A stretch of DNA of 64,000 nucleotides from Comamonas testosteroni (GTDB taxonomy: Bacteria > Pseudomonadota > Gammaproteobacteria > Burkholderiales > Burkholderiaceae_C): positions 4,712,001-4,776,000 of the forward strand of contig NZ_CP043568.1 in NCBI RefSeq assembly GCF_014076415.1, in the 5' to 3' direction. The number at the start of each line of letters is the position of its first letter. Positions within the stretch are counted from its first letter, which is position 1. Made by a program: the position numbers and the translations under genes. The notes beneath the pieces are model-generated. The model had not been told where the DNA came from. It worked only from the letters and a program-made list of their open reading frames with translations, and searched no databases. Of the stretch, positions 17,572 through 26,433 are shown one piece after another.

Positions 17572-18645
17572 ATGGACAATATCGACGTCTTGGTACTCAA
17601 GGCATTGCGCGACTGGCGTTCGGCCGGTCAGCACGCCTTGCTGGCCACCGTGGTACGCACCTGGGGCTCGTCCCCGCGCCCGGTGGGCTCCATGATGGCC
17701 TTGCGCGAGGACGGTCGCGCCATTGGCTCGGTATCCGGCGGCTGCATCGAGGACGATTTGATAGCCCGCCACACCAAGGCCCTGAACCAGAGCCTGGGCA
17801 TTCCCGACGGCCCGCCGCAGCTGGTGCGCTATGGCGTGAGTGCCGACGAAGCCCACCGCTTCGGTCTGCCCTGTGGCGGCACGCTGGAGCTGCTGCTGGA
17901 ATTCAACCCCGATGCGGCCAGCCTGCAGCAACTGGTGGCCGATCTGGAAGCCGGATCACTGGTGAAACGCAGCGTCGACTGCAGCAGCGGCGAAGTCCGC
18001 CTGCAGACGGCCGAGCACCCCGACGCGCTGGAGTTTGACGGCCAGCAACTCGTCAACCACCTCGGCCCCGGCTACCGCATGCTGCTGATCGGCGCTGGGG
18101 CCCTGGCCGAATACCTGGCCACCATGGCCTTGTTCAACGGCTTCACGGTCACCGTCTGCGACCCGCGCGAGGAATACATGGGCAGCTGGTCGGTGGCGCA
18201 GGTCAGCACCGTCACCGACATGCCCGACGATGCGGTCATGGCCTTCAAGCCCGATGCGCGCAGCTGCATCGTCGCCCTCACCCACGACCCCAAGCTCGAC
18301 GACCTGGCCCTGCTCGAGGCCCTGCACAGCCCGGCCTTCTATGTGGGCGCCATCGGCTCGCGCCGCAACAACCACGCAAGGCGCGAGCGCATGATGGAGC
18401 ATTTTGGCGAGACCGAAGCCTCGCTGGCCAGGCTGCGCGGCCCCATCGGCCTCTATATCGGCAGCAAGACTCCGGCAGAGATTGCGGTGAGCGTGATGGC
18501 CGAGATTCTGGCCGTGAAGAACGCCGTGCCGCTGCCCCAGGCCATGTCGGTGGAAGTGGCCAAGCACGAGCATGACATTGCCATGAACGAGGCCGGCACG
18601 CATTGCGCCATTCCGCAAATCCTCCAGCCGGGCTCTGCGCACTGA
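17572..18645 (+). CDS. XdhC/CoxI-family molybdenum cofactor maturation factor
   Basis: A 357-residue protein with an N-terminal XdhC/CoxI domain (LLATVVRTWGSSPRPVGSMM, then GSVSGGCIEDDL) and a C-terminal Rossmann domain (MLLIGAGALAEYLATMALFNG, then FYVGAIGSRRNNHARRERM). XdhC proteins bind Mo cofactor and are needed for its sulfuration and insertion into xanthine-dehydrogenase-type enzymes. The start at 17572 (MDNIDVLVL) is the family N-terminus. Its place after the Mo hydroxylase operon makes that enzyme its client, although a terminator lies between. Confidence 0.9.
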   Translation: MDNIDVLVLKALRDWRSAGQHALLATVVRTWGSSPRPVGSMMALREDGRAIGSVSGGCIEDDLIARHTKALNQSLGIPDGPPQLVRYGVSADEAHRFGLPCGGTLELLLEFNPDAASLQQLVADLEAGSLVKRSVDCSSGEVRLQTAEHPDALEFDGQQLVNHLGPGYRMLLIGAGALAEYLATMALFNGFTVTVCDPREEYMGSWSVAQVSTVTDMPDDAVMAFKPDARSCIVALTHDPKLDDLALLEALHSPAFYVGAIGSRRNNHARRERMMEHFGETEASLARLRGPIGLYIGSKTPAEIAVSVMAEILAVKNAVPLPQAMSVEVAKHEHDIAMNEAGTHCAIPQILQPGSAH

Positions 18646-18656
18646 TATCCGGCAGT

Positions 18657-19385
18657 TCAGGCCCGCAGCGCAAAGTCCACGGCCGCTGCAGCATGCAAGG
18701 CCGTGGTGTCCAGCACCGGCAGCACGCTGTCTTCGCTCTTGATGAGCAAGCCGATCTCCGTGCATCCCAGCACCACGGCCTGCGCCCCACGGGCCGCCAA
18801 TGACTCGATGGCACGCTGATAGAGCTTGCGCGACACATCGCTGATCTGGCCCGCGCAAAGCTCCTCATAGATGATGCGGTGCACCTGCGCGCGCTCGGTC
18901 TCGCCCGGCACCAGCACCTTCAGGCCGAACTGCTGCTCCAGCCTCTCGCGCATGAACGGCTGCTCCATGGTGAAGCGCGTACCCAGCAGCCCCAGCACCT
19001 GCACACCGGCTGCGCGCGCAGCCGCCCCGACCGGGTCGGCTATGTGCAAAAACGGAATCGACACGGCTGCCGCCACCTGATCCGCCACCTTGTGCATGGT
19101 GTTGGTGCAGAGCAGCACGCAGTCGGCGCCTCCGGCTTGCAGGCGACGGGCGGCATCGGCCAGCAGCGCCGCCGCGTCATCCCAGCGGCCTTCATGCTGG
19201 GCCTGTTCGACAGGGCCGAAGTCCACGCTGTACATCAGCAGCCTGGCCGAGCGCAACGCGCCCAGACGGTCCCGGACACCCTGGTTGATCAGGCGGTAGT
19301 ACTCGGCGCTGGACTCCCAGCTCATGCCGCCGATCAGGCCTATGACCCCATGCGGCCCGGCGCTTGTTTGCAGGTTTTGATTCAT
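18657..19385 (-). CDS. Aspartate/glutamate racemase family protein
   Basis: A 242-residue cofactor-independent racemase. The two catalytic Cys are in LCTNTMHK and VLGCTEIGLL, and the N-terminal IGLIGGMSWESSAEYYRLIN is the aspartate racemase signature. The start at 19385 (MNQNLQTS) lacks a clear ribosome binding site but is the only reasonable ATG. It is divergent from an AraC regulator over only about 40 bp, so the promoters must overlap. L-/D-aspartate interconversion is the family role; exact substrate unproven. Confidence 0.9.
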   Translation of the reverse strand: MNQNLQTSAGPHGVIGLIGGMSWESSAEYYRLINQGVRDRLGALRSARLLMYSVDFGPVEQAQHEGRWDDAAALLADAARRLQAGGADCVLLCTNTMHKVADQVAAAVSIPFLHIADPVGAAARAAGVQVLGLLGTRFTMEQPFMRERLEQQFGLKVLVPGETERAQVHRIIYEELCAGQISDVSRKLYQRAIESLAARGAQAVVLGCTEIGLLIKSEDSVLPVLDTTALHAAAAVDFALRA

Positions 19386-19424
19386 GAGCAGCAGTGTGAC
19401 GCCGGCTGCCCGCCATCGTCTATC

Positions 19425-20243
19425 ATGAAATTTCAGCCCGCCATGAAGACCCACCTGATTCAGCCTTCGGCAACCGATATGCCAGCCGCGCAGATCCATT
19501 TGCTCGGCCGCGCCGCCTACAGCAGCCGCGACCCGGTGCGCATGCATGCGCTGGGCATTGCGCTGCAAAGACAGCAAGGCGTGCACGCGATTGCCTCCGA
19601 CAGGCGCGTGGACTTCGACACCTGGCCCGGCACCCTGAGCTATACGCCGCCGGGGGTGGAAGTATTTTCCGAATCGGCCACCGGCGGTGAATATCTGGTG
19701 CTGCGCTATGCAGCCCATGAGGCCGACGCGCCCGGGCCGTCGCAGCGCATCTCGCGACATGGCCAGCGTGCGGCCTTGCAGATGGCACAGCATCTGCGCC
19801 TGCTGCTGCTCAATCCTCGGCCTGACGCCCTGGCCATCGAGCAGGCTGCGCTGCAGTTCATGGCCTGCCGGGATGGCAGCGACTGCGAGGCAGACGCCCG
19901 CCCCGGTGCCAGCTATGCGCGCGTGCTGGACCGCATTGCCGCCGAGTTCGAGCGGCAGCTGAGCATTGCCGATCTGTCCGCCATGGTGGACACCAGCCCC
20001 TTGCGCTTTCTGCGTGAGTTCACACGGCTCACGGGCATGACGCCACATGCCTGGATCACGGAGACCCGGCTGCAGGCTGCCCGCGCCATGATTCGAGGCG
20101 CCGATCTGCCCCTCACGCAGATCGCGCTGGAATGCGGCTTCAACCACCAGTCGCATATGGGCCATGTGTTTCGCAAACACCTGGGGCTGACGCCTGGCCA
20201 GTACCGGCAACAGCAGGGCCGGAAACAAACACTCGATCCTTGA
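19425..20243 (+). CDS. AraC-family transcriptional regulator
   Basis: A 272-residue AraC regulator with a small cupin-like N-terminal half and a C-terminal pair of helix-turn-helix motifs (FEQ-type helix FERQLSIADLSAMVDTSPLR; then LTQIALECGFNHQSHMGHVF and KHLGLTPGQYR). Starts at 19425 and 19443 are both in frame and neither has a good ribosome binding site; the longer form is given. It is divergent from the racemase gene and is the obvious candidate to regulate it. Effector unknown. Confidence 0.88.
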   Translation: MKFQPAMKTHLIQPSATDMPAAQIHLLGRAAYSSRDPVRMHALGIALQRQQGVHAIASDRRVDFDTWPGTLSYTPPGVEVFSESATGGEYLVLRYAAHEADAPGPSQRISRHGQRAALQMAQHLRLLLLNPRPDALAIEQAALQFMACRDGSDCEADARPGASYARVLDRIAAEFERQLSIADLSAMVDTSPLRFLREFTRLTGMTPHAWITETRLQAARAMIRGADLPLTQIALECGFNHQSHMGHVFRKHLGLTPGQYRQQQGRKQTLDP

Positions 20244-20361
20244 ATCACCTGCCTGCACGCAGGCAATTCACATACGGTTTCATTGCCGGACACACAAAGT
20301 GCGGCCGGCGGCCCGCATCACGCCTCAAGCAGCATTCAGGCAGCGTACCATTGCCGCCTCA

Positions 20362-21387
20362 ATGACGACCGCCAAGAAAAAGAAAACGCCTGCGCGCAAG
20401 CGCGGCACCGCTTCCAAGACTGCTCGCTACAGCCTCTCCCGCATCAGGCGCTTTGCCCTGTCTGCGGGAGCCGCGGCACTGGCCAGCTTCCAGATTGCCA
20501 GCTGCAGCTTCAATCCCAGTGTTTCTGCCGAAAGACTGCTGGGCCAGGCGCTGGCCGCCCTGCATATCCCCGCACTCGATGCACTCGGCCAGACCCTGCA
20601 GGCCTTTCGCAAGAACGGCTGGCCGGATCTGGATGGCCTGCATTCCAGCTCCGGTGCCCACACGCCCAGCGTGGGCGGCAAGGTGGACAAGGCCGATGTC
20701 ACGGCCACGGCCCTGCCCACGCACTTTGCCCGCTGCCCGCAGTTCTTTCCCGGCGGCAAGGCTCCGGCCCTGCAGTTGCAACCCCGTGAGCGCGAGCTGT
20801 GTTTTTCGGGTTTTGCCGTGCTGCACAACGGCAGTACCAAGACCCCGGTGTTCGTCGCCGAGCGCCTGAATCGTCAGGTGCTGCAGCAGGCCCAGGGCTT
20901 GCAGCGCAGCGACAGGTTCTATGCCGACGCCCGCCTGCCGCGCGCCGAGCGCTCCGAGCTCGACGACTACAAGCGCTCCGGCTTCTCGCGCGGCCATATG
21001 GCCCCGGCTGCCGACATGAGCACGCCCGAGGCCATGGCCCAGAGCTTCAGCCTCGCGAACATGGTGCCGCAGAACCAGGTGCATAACGCTGGCGCCTGGA
21101 GCCAGGTGGAACAGGCCACGCGCAAGTATGCGCTGCGCGCCCGGGGCGATGTCTTTGTCTTCACCGGCCCGGTGTTCAGCAAAAACGCCTCCACCATCGG
21201 TGAGAGCAAGGTGGCGGTGCCCGATCACCTCTTCAAGCTGGTCTATGACGCCAGCACCGGCAAGAGCTGGGTGTACTGGCAGGCCAATAGTGCCGACACC
21301 CGCATGGGCCCGCCCATCAGCTACGAGGAGTTCACGCGCCGCACCGGCATGCCGCTGCTATCGGCAGTGCATCTGCCGCAAGCATAA
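20362..21387 (+). CDS. DNA/RNA endonuclease of the NUC1/EndoG (beta-beta-alpha metal) family
   Basis: A 341-residue non-specific nuclease. The catalytic motif reads SGFSRGHMAPAADM, with SRGH in place of the usual DRGH, followed by the conserved MVPQNQVHNAGAW. The N-terminus is a basic stretch rich in KKKK/RKR and then a hydrophobic segment (FALSAGAAALASFQIASCSF) that looks like a signal peptide or lipoprotein-like leader, so periplasmic or surface location is likely. The start at 20362 gives this leader. No immunity protein or secretion gene is adjacent, so a nutritional or DNA-uptake role is as likely as a toxin role. Confidence 0.85.
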   Translation: MTTAKKKKTPARKRGTASKTARYSLSRIRRFALSAGAAALASFQIASCSFNPSVSAERLLGQALAALHIPALDALGQTLQAFRKNGWPDLDGLHSSSGAHTPSVGGKVDKADVTATALPTHFARCPQFFPGGKAPALQLQPRERELCFSGFAVLHNGSTKTPVFVAERLNRQVLQQAQGLQRSDRFYADARLPRAERSELDDYKRSGFSRGHMAPAADMSTPEAMAQSFSLANMVPQNQVHNAGAWSQVEQATRKYALRARGDVFVFTGPVFSKNASTIGESKVAVPDHLFKLVYDASTGKSWVYWQANSADTRMGPPISYEEFTRRTGMPLLSAVHLPQA

Positions 21388-21510
21388 AAAATGAGCTGAC
21401 TACGCAATTCATTCAATGGTTTCAATGACATTCAAACTTGAAATCATTGAATGACGAGCGCATAAAGCTCACTTTTCAATAGCTACACAGCTCCGCAAAG
21501 ACTGCGGGAC
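21388..21510. repeat. AT-rich hairpin repeat, copy 3
   Basis: CATTCAATGGTTTCAA at 21410-21425 pairs with TTGAAATCATTGAATG at 21438-21453 with one mismatch in 16. Outer AGCGC and AGCTA boxes follow. The TTCAATGATTTC core is shared with the copy near 41151-41188. It lies between the endonuclease gene and the DsrE side and could act as a weak terminator. Confidence 0.65.
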
Positions 21511-21672
21511 TCAAGCCGGCTCGCCCGCCAGCCGTCGCACCACCCCGGATAGCCGCTGGGCCTTCTGGCGGGTGCGCTCATTGGCCATGCCCGTGAAGCC
21601 ACGCTTGCTGGCCGTGTGGTGCAGCGTATGGCCGACCTGCCGGCGGTACAGCGCACGCGCCCGGTCGCGCAT
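21511..21672 (-). CDS. Possible small basic protein downstream of dsrE
   Basis: A 53-residue frame (MRDRARALYRRQVGHTLHH... to GEPA) very rich in Arg. The same frame is open for about 27 more codons upstream with no ATG or GTG, ending at a stop just after the DsrE gene, 90 bp away. There is no good ribosome binding site. The amino-acid pattern is more protein-like than the other two frames. It may be a small gene, a gene with a non-standard start, or a decayed remnant. I do not recognise it. Confidence 0.3.
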   Translation of the reverse strand: MRDRARALYRRQVGHTLHHTASKRGFTGMANERTRQKAQRLSGVVRRLAGEPA

Positions 21673-21761
21673 GGTGCAGGCACGCTGCAGCTGCAGGCGG
21701 CGCTGGGCCGGGCTCAGCCTGACCAGGGAGGCATCGGACCGGGAAAGGTCGTAGACTCACA

Positions 21762-22118
21762 CTAGAAAGTGATGACCTTGTCGGCCGCCAGCGTCCAGTC
21801 GGCCAGTTCAGGCAGAGTTCCTATTTCCAAGCCTGCAATCAGTGTCAGATCGGCCAGGCCTCGCGCCAGTGCACAGGTACGGCACAGCCTGACGCTCACG
21901 CCCTCGGCAACCAGATGCTCGACCATGGCCTGCAGACCGCTGCCCGCGCCATCGTGCTGATTGGGCAGGCCGACCACGGTGGCGTCGGACATCAAAAAGA
22001 TTTTTACCTCAGGCCTGGCATCATGGCCGCGCAAGGCTGTCGCCACGCGCAGCGCCGACAGGCAGCGCTCGCTGCCATAGGGCGCGGCGTGAACGATGAT
22101 GACGATTTTTTGTGTCAT
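21762..22118 (-). CDS. DsrE/DsrF-like sulfurtransferase protein
   Basis: A 118-residue DsrE-fold protein (IVIIVHAAPYGSERCLSALRVA...; KIFLMSDATVVGL). The potential active Cys pair is in VRLCRTCALARGL near residue 80. Such proteins take persulfide sulfur from TusA. It follows yedE and tusA on the same strand with the GC-rich element copy D in between, which supports a role in moving thiosulfate- or persulfide-derived sulfur. Confidence 0.85.
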   Translation of the reverse strand: MTQKIVIIVHAAPYGSERCLSALRVATALRGHDARPEVKIFLMSDATVVGLPNQHDGAGSGLQAMVEHLVAEGVSVRLCRTCALARGLADLTLIAGLEIGTLPELADWTLAADKVITF

Positions 22119-22169
22119 GGCGAAATCTCAAACAATGATGCAGGGCACAGCGCCTAAAACTGGCACAAC

Positions 22170-22267
22170 CCGACAAGGGGACAGCAAGCCAGCGCCGCCG
22201 CGCAGCGAGGCTGTCGTCCCCCTCCGCGAAGCAGAGAGGGGGAAGGCGCTCAGCGCCTCAGGGGGAG
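22170..22267 (-). repeat. GC-rich post-stop intergenic element, copy D
   Basis: On the minus strand it directly follows the tusA TAA as CTCCCCCTGAGGCGCTGAGCGCC, continues through the CCCCCTCTC/GAGGGGG hairpin around TGCTTCGCG, and ends near GCTTGCTGTCC. It lies between tusA and dsrE. Confidence 0.85.
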
Positions 22268-22507
22268 TTACTTCCTGATCAGGTATCGAATCGTCGGCCC
22301 GTCCTGCTGAATCTCCAGCACCTCATAGCCGTGGTTCCTGGCATCCAGCGGAATATTGTTGATGGACTGCGGGCAGTCCGAGACCACTTCCAGAATCTGG
22401 CCCGGCTGCAGGCTGGGCATGGCTTCCAGCGTGGCGACGGCGGGGTATGGGCAGGGCTCGCCCAGCATGTCGAGGCGGAAATCGGGAAGGTATTTGGAGT
22501 CACTCAT
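22268..22507 (-). CDS. tusA: TusA-family sulfur carrier protein
   Basis: A 79-residue TusA-like protein. The persulfide-carrying Cys is in MLGEPCPYPAVATLEAM near residue 19, the hallmark CPxP-type motif. A second Cys is in VVSDCPQSI. It lies 17 bp after a YeeE/YedE transporter gene. This pairing is typical of genes that import thiosulfate or handle selenium and pass the sulfur on TusA. The length is normal for the family. Confidence 0.92.
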   Translation of the reverse strand: MSDSKYLPDFRLDMLGEPCPYPAVATLEAMPSLQPGQILEVVSDCPQSINNIPLDARNHGYEVLEIQQDGPTIRYLIRK

Positions 22508-22524
22508 GATGGATTCCTTGAGAT

Positions 22525-23736
22525 TCAGGCAATGCGGGCCGCAGCAGCGGCCAGACGGGATTTTTTGGCAAAGAAACGCTTTTCCCACCACAGCACCAGA
22601 GCCAGCGAGATACCCAGCATCACATAGGTCAGCAACAGGCCGCCCTGCGGGCCCAGCGCCTTGAGCAGATTGACCTTGTCGTAACTGGTCGCCAGCACGG
22701 GCGAGATGTCGTCCCAGACCAGCGCCAGCAAGGTCGATCCGATCACATTGCCCAGACCCACCCACCAGTAATGCACCTGGCCTTCGACGGCACGGTACAT
22801 CCAGCCGGTTTCACAGCCGCCGGCCAGCACAATGCCGAAGCCGAACAGCAGGCCGCCGATGACGGCATTGGGGCCGGCCCAGAAAATCTTGGGGTCCATG
22901 CCCAGCTGCACATAGCTGTAGATGCCGATGGTGCCCACGGCCATGCCCGCGATGATGGCCTTGGCCATCTGAGTGCGGCCCGTGATCCACAGATCGCGAA
23001 AGGCCGATGTAAAGCAAACCTGGGCGCGCTCGATGATCAGGCCGAAGGCCAGACCGAACAGAATCGCCATGCCCAGCCTGGGCGCTTCGGCAGCCTTGCA
23101 GATGCCCCAGACCACACAGGCCAGGAACAGCGCCACGCCGATGCGAAAGCGCCGCCTGGCCTGGGCCTCGCTTTGCTCCAGGGGCTTGGGTGCCGTCACT
23201 TTCTGCAGCTTGACGGGAATCCGGAACATCGGCAGCAGACTGACCTTGGCACCGGCCAGCGAGCCGATGGCCGTGGCAATGGCGAAGAACCAGGCATGCA
23301 GCGAAAACTGCGGAATGCCGGTAAAGAACGCAGCCAGATTGCAGCCCATGGCCAGACGCGCGCCAAAGCCCGCGATGATGCCGCCCACAATGGCCTGAAA
23401 CACGCGAATACGGTGATTGGGCAGGCGCAGCTTGATGTTGTTGGCCCAGAGCGCAGCCGAGAAGCAGCCGACAAACATTCCGATGATCATCAGCCCGTCC
23501 ACGCGCGTGAGCGGCGTGCCTTGCAGACCAATGACCTTGAAATAGCCCCAATCGGAGAGATCGACACCGAGGAACTGCAGGATATGCCCGCCCCAGCGGG
23601 TGAATTCACCGGTCACGGCCCAGAAGGTGCCGGTAATGCCGAAGTAATATGCAGAAAGGACGCCGGCCGCAATCACTGCGGGCACGGGCGACCAGAAACG
23701 CACCAGATATTGGTGCTTGAAATCTTGCCAGCTCAT
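22525..23736 (-). CDS. YeeE/YedE family membrane protein (thiosulfate/selenium-related transporter)
   Basis: A 403-residue inner-membrane protein with about nine to ten hydrophobic segments. The two conserved Cys motifs of the family are visible: RLAMGCNLAAFFTG and LAGGCETGWMYR. These positions are essential for thiosulfate passage in TsuA/YeeE proteins. The start at 23736 (MSWQDFKHQYLV) has AGGAAG 8 bases upstream; a longer start at 23766 is less likely. It leads the yedE-tusA-dsrE group. The selenium-linked label YedE is also possible. Confidence 0.88.
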   Translation of the reverse strand: MSWQDFKHQYLVRFWSPVPAVIAAGVLSAYYFGITGTFWAVTGEFTRWGGHILQFLGVDLSDWGYFKVIGLQGTPLTRVDGLMIIGMFVGCFSAALWANNIKLRLPNHRIRVFQAIVGGIIAGFGARLAMGCNLAAFFTGIPQFSLHAWFFAIATAIGSLAGAKVSLLPMFRIPVKLQKVTAPKPLEQSEAQARRRFRIGVALFLACVVWGICKAAEAPRLGMAILFGLAFGLIIERAQVCFTSAFRDLWITGRTQMAKAIIAGMAVGTIGIYSYVQLGMDPKIFWAGPNAVIGGLLFGFGIVLAGGCETGWMYRAVEGQVHYWWVGLGNVIGSTLLALVWDDISPVLATSYDKVNLLKALGPQGGLLLTYVMLGISLALVLWWEKRFFAKKSRLAAAAARIA

Positions 23737-23790
23737 TGCCTTGCTTCCTGCCACGCGAAACCGCATGGACGTTTTTCCAGTCGCACCAGC

Positions 23791-23825
23791 AAAAAAGACG
23801 CAAAAACCCTTGGCTTTTGCGTCTT
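23791..23825 (-). terminator. Rho-independent terminator upstream of yedE
   Basis: Read on the minus strand, AAGACGCAAAA pairs with TTTTGCGTCTT and is followed by TTTTTT. It should end transcription from the large membrane protein gene at 23956-26166 and insulate yedE. Confidence 0.75.
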
Positions 23826-23955
23826 CAGCAAGCTGGTGGATGGCTACAAAAGTGGCCCGCTCAGGGGCTAAAAATCAGGGTTAACCCTTGATTCAAACAT
23901 GGCTGGCGATTATCCATCTGCACTCTGGCACATGCACAAGGCAGCTGTGCTTACC

Positions 23956-26166
23956 TTACCTTGCTGCTGCGCCACCTGCAGGTGCAGCTGGCTCCATGGC
24001 CGCGGCTGCGCTAGCAACTGCAGAGCCGTGCTGCCAGCTGACGGGCAGCAAGGCGTCCAGCCAGTGCATGCGCCAGGCCAGCAACGCGGCGGCTGCCACC
24101 AGAGCCAGCACACACAGGCTGTTGCGCAGGCCGTGACTGTCCGCATAAGGGTCGGCAATATTGCGCTTGGCGTTGACCGGTACCTTGGCCGTCTGCGACA
24201 GGCTGCGACCCAGGCCCAGGTTGATGTTCATGCGGCCATTGATGGCCCAGCCGCTGGCATCCAGAATCGGCCCCAGGCTGCGCTGACGCAGCTTGAGCCA
24301 GGCAATCAGCATGCTGGGACCGGAGATGGCCAGGATAAGGCCCAGTATGGCCACCGGAATCCACGGCCCCAGTTCGATGAACTTGCCGAAGATGCCAACG
24401 ATCACGGCACTCAGCGAGCCCAGTGCCACGCCGATGGCGGCCACCGTACCCACATCGGTCTTGCGCGCGGCGGCAGGTGCCTGGGCCAGGTCCTTGGGTG
24501 CCGTCACCAGCTTGGTCGCGTTGTCGCTGAGGCTGGTATTGACCACATCGCTCTTGGCTGCGGCATGCTTGGCGACCTGCTCCTCGATCAGGCGCAGGAA
24601 CTTCTTGTAGGGCGAGAAGAAGGCCTGGCCGATGCTGGTCGGGTTGTCGATGAGCTTGACGATGGTGGCGTCCCAGTCATTGCCCGCACGGTCGTAGAAC
24701 ACGCCGTTGCGTCCCACGAACAGAAAGTCCACATCTCCTGCCGTGAAGGCCGCGACGATCGTCTTTTTCTGCCCTTCGCGCTTGCATTCGCAGTAGGCCA
24801 GATAGGTTTTGGCCATGGCGGCCAGCGTGGAATGGGCCGCAGCATCGGCAACCTCCACGGTCAGATCGCAGCTGCGGCCGTCCAGGAACAAGGTTCCGGC
24901 CTGAAAGGCCGCGCCTTCGCGGCGATAGAAGCGGGAGAAGGAGACAAAGTTGTTGAGCAGCTCCAGCAGATCGCGCTGCAGGCGGATCAGCTTTTCCAGG
25001 GCCATGGCCTGCACGGCATGCTCTTTTTCGGCATCGTCATGGTCCAGCAACTGCATCACTGCGTCTTTCAACCCGCTGGACAGCAACTGCTGAATTTCAA
25101 CCTCGCTCACTGCGCCCAGCGGCGTGGCCGGGCACTCCGACAACCATTGCTGGCAATGGGCCAGCATGGTCTTGAGCTGATCCCACTGCACCTCGGTCAG
25201 CGCCGTCAACGCTTCGCCGAACACGGGTTGTACGGCCTGCTCGCGCAAGGTCTGCAAGGCAGCAGCCCAGGCGGGGTTGACGCCATTCACCAGCGGCAGG
25301 CTGCGCTCGCCGGTCACTGCGGCCAGCGGCAGCGCGGCCAGAGACTCCGATGCATTGCTGAGCACTTGCGTCCCCAGAGCGGCATAGCCTTCTTCCGTGG
25401 GGTTGAGCGGTGCCCGTGCATTGGCATCGAACTCCACCAGTCGCGTGCGGGCAAAAAAGTCATCGACTTTGGCCTGCACCGCGTTCACGGCCTCGGCCGC
25501 CGCCAGCGCCTGCGCGCGCGGCTGCAGATTGCAACCCAGCTCTGCCGCCCGGGCAAACCAGTTCTGCAGACTTTGCACGTCTTCCCAGAAGGCCTCGGCC
25601 TTGCTGCGATCGATGCCGGGCACGCCATCGCTGCCGTCCACCGCACCGTAAAGCTCCTGAATGCGCGCAATCAGACCGGCCAGGGCCTCATCGCCTTCCG
25701 CCGTGGCTGCACTAACGACGCCGTCGCCATTGAAGCGCAGGGCCTGCAGCGAGGCCATGCGCTCCTGCACCTGGGCCAGCGTGATGGCTGGGGCATCAGG
25801 CAGGCCCGCAAGCTCCAGCACGCGCCTGGCTTCTGCCAGCAACAGCGCACCTTCTTCCGTCGCATCGTTGATGCTGTTCAGCTGCAGCACATCGCCGCCA
25901 TCGGCCAGAACCTGCGGGTCACGCACTCTTGCCACGGCCCATTCACAGGCGGCCACCAGCTCCGGAGGACGAATACGGCCGTCCTTGCTTTCGTCAATCA
26001 AATCCAGCGTTGCGCTGTCGAACTCGATACCTCTGGTGGGACAGGCCAGAGCCACCCACAGCTTCTGATCCAGCTCACCAATATGGGCAATGTCCTGGCC
26101 CGTGCGAATCACCACCTGGTCCACCTCGCCGGCGCGGAAAAACTGCCACTCGTACTGCTTGTGCAT
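23956..26166 (-). CDS. Large unrecognised membrane protein with an EF-hand-like loop
   Basis: A 736-residue protein I do not recognise. The start at 26166 (MHKQYEWQFFRAGEVDQVVI) is preferred over 26220. Near residue 50 it has a 12-residue loop DESKDGRIRPPE that fits the EF-hand pattern (D1, S3, D5, G6, I8, E12); a second, degenerate one, FNGDGVVS, lies about 100 residues later. The middle is helical and Ala/Gln/Leu-rich. Two adjacent hydrophobic helices lie near residues 590-645 (VAAIGVALGSLSAVIVGIFG and VAILGLILAISGPSML), one more near 690, and the C-terminus is an Ala/Pro tail. It stands alone, divergent from the GntR gene. No function is proposed. Confidence 0.85.
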   Translation of the reverse strand: MHKQYEWQFFRAGEVDQVVIRTGQDIAHIGELDQKLWVALACPTRGIEFDSATLDLIDESKDGRIRPPELVAACEWAVARVRDPQVLADGGDVLQLNSINDATEEGALLLAEARRVLELAGLPDAPAITLAQVQERMASLQALRFNGDGVVSAATAEGDEALAGLIARIQELYGAVDGSDGVPGIDRSKAEAFWEDVQSLQNWFARAAELGCNLQPRAQALAAAEAVNAVQAKVDDFFARTRLVEFDANARAPLNPTEEGYAALGTQVLSNASESLAALPLAAVTGERSLPLVNGVNPAWAAALQTLREQAVQPVFGEALTALTEVQWDQLKTMLAHCQQWLSECPATPLGAVSEVEIQQLLSSGLKDAVMQLLDHDDAEKEHAVQAMALEKLIRLQRDLLELLNNFVSFSRFYRREGAAFQAGTLFLDGRSCDLTVEVADAAAHSTLAAMAKTYLAYCECKREGQKKTIVAAFTAGDVDFLFVGRNGVFYDRAGNDWDATIVKLIDNPTSIGQAFFSPYKKFLRLIEEQVAKHAAAKSDVVNTSLSDNATKLVTAPKDLAQAPAAARKTDVGTVAAIGVALGSLSAVIVGIFGKFIELGPWIPVAILGLILAISGPSMLIAWLKLRQRSLGPILDASGWAINGRMNINLGLGRSLSQTAKVPVNAKRNIADPYADSHGLRNSLCVLALVAAAALLAWRMHWLDALLPVSWQHGSAVASAAAAMEPAAPAGGAAAR

Positions 26167-26377
26167 GAAACTACCAACTCCCAGGCAAGGATTGCCCTTG
26201 TCAAAGCGCATGGCAACCAATGGTTGCCTGCACTATCCGCTATCAAAAGCGAGGAGTTTAAAAGTCATTTGCACCGTCTGAATGGTGACATTTGTGAACT
26301 CTTGCGCTCCTTGGGGCCGGTTTGCACTCCCTCCCTCTGCCTTGCTGCGCCATCTTGATGGGCTGCTTGTTTTCTTT

Positions 26378-26405
26378 AATAAAGTACTTTTTTAGATACT
26401 TTATT
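26378..26405. promoter_or_regulatory. Candidate GntR operator in front of the GntR/SDR/FAH genes
   Basis: AATAAAGTA and TACTTTATT form a perfect 9-bp inverted repeat with a 10-bp centre, 29 bp upstream of the GntR start. Position and AT-rich symmetry fit autoregulation by the HutC-type regulator encoded downstream. Confidence 0.5.
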
Positions 26406-26433
26406 TGCTACACTGCCCCGCAAAACCGCGCCT

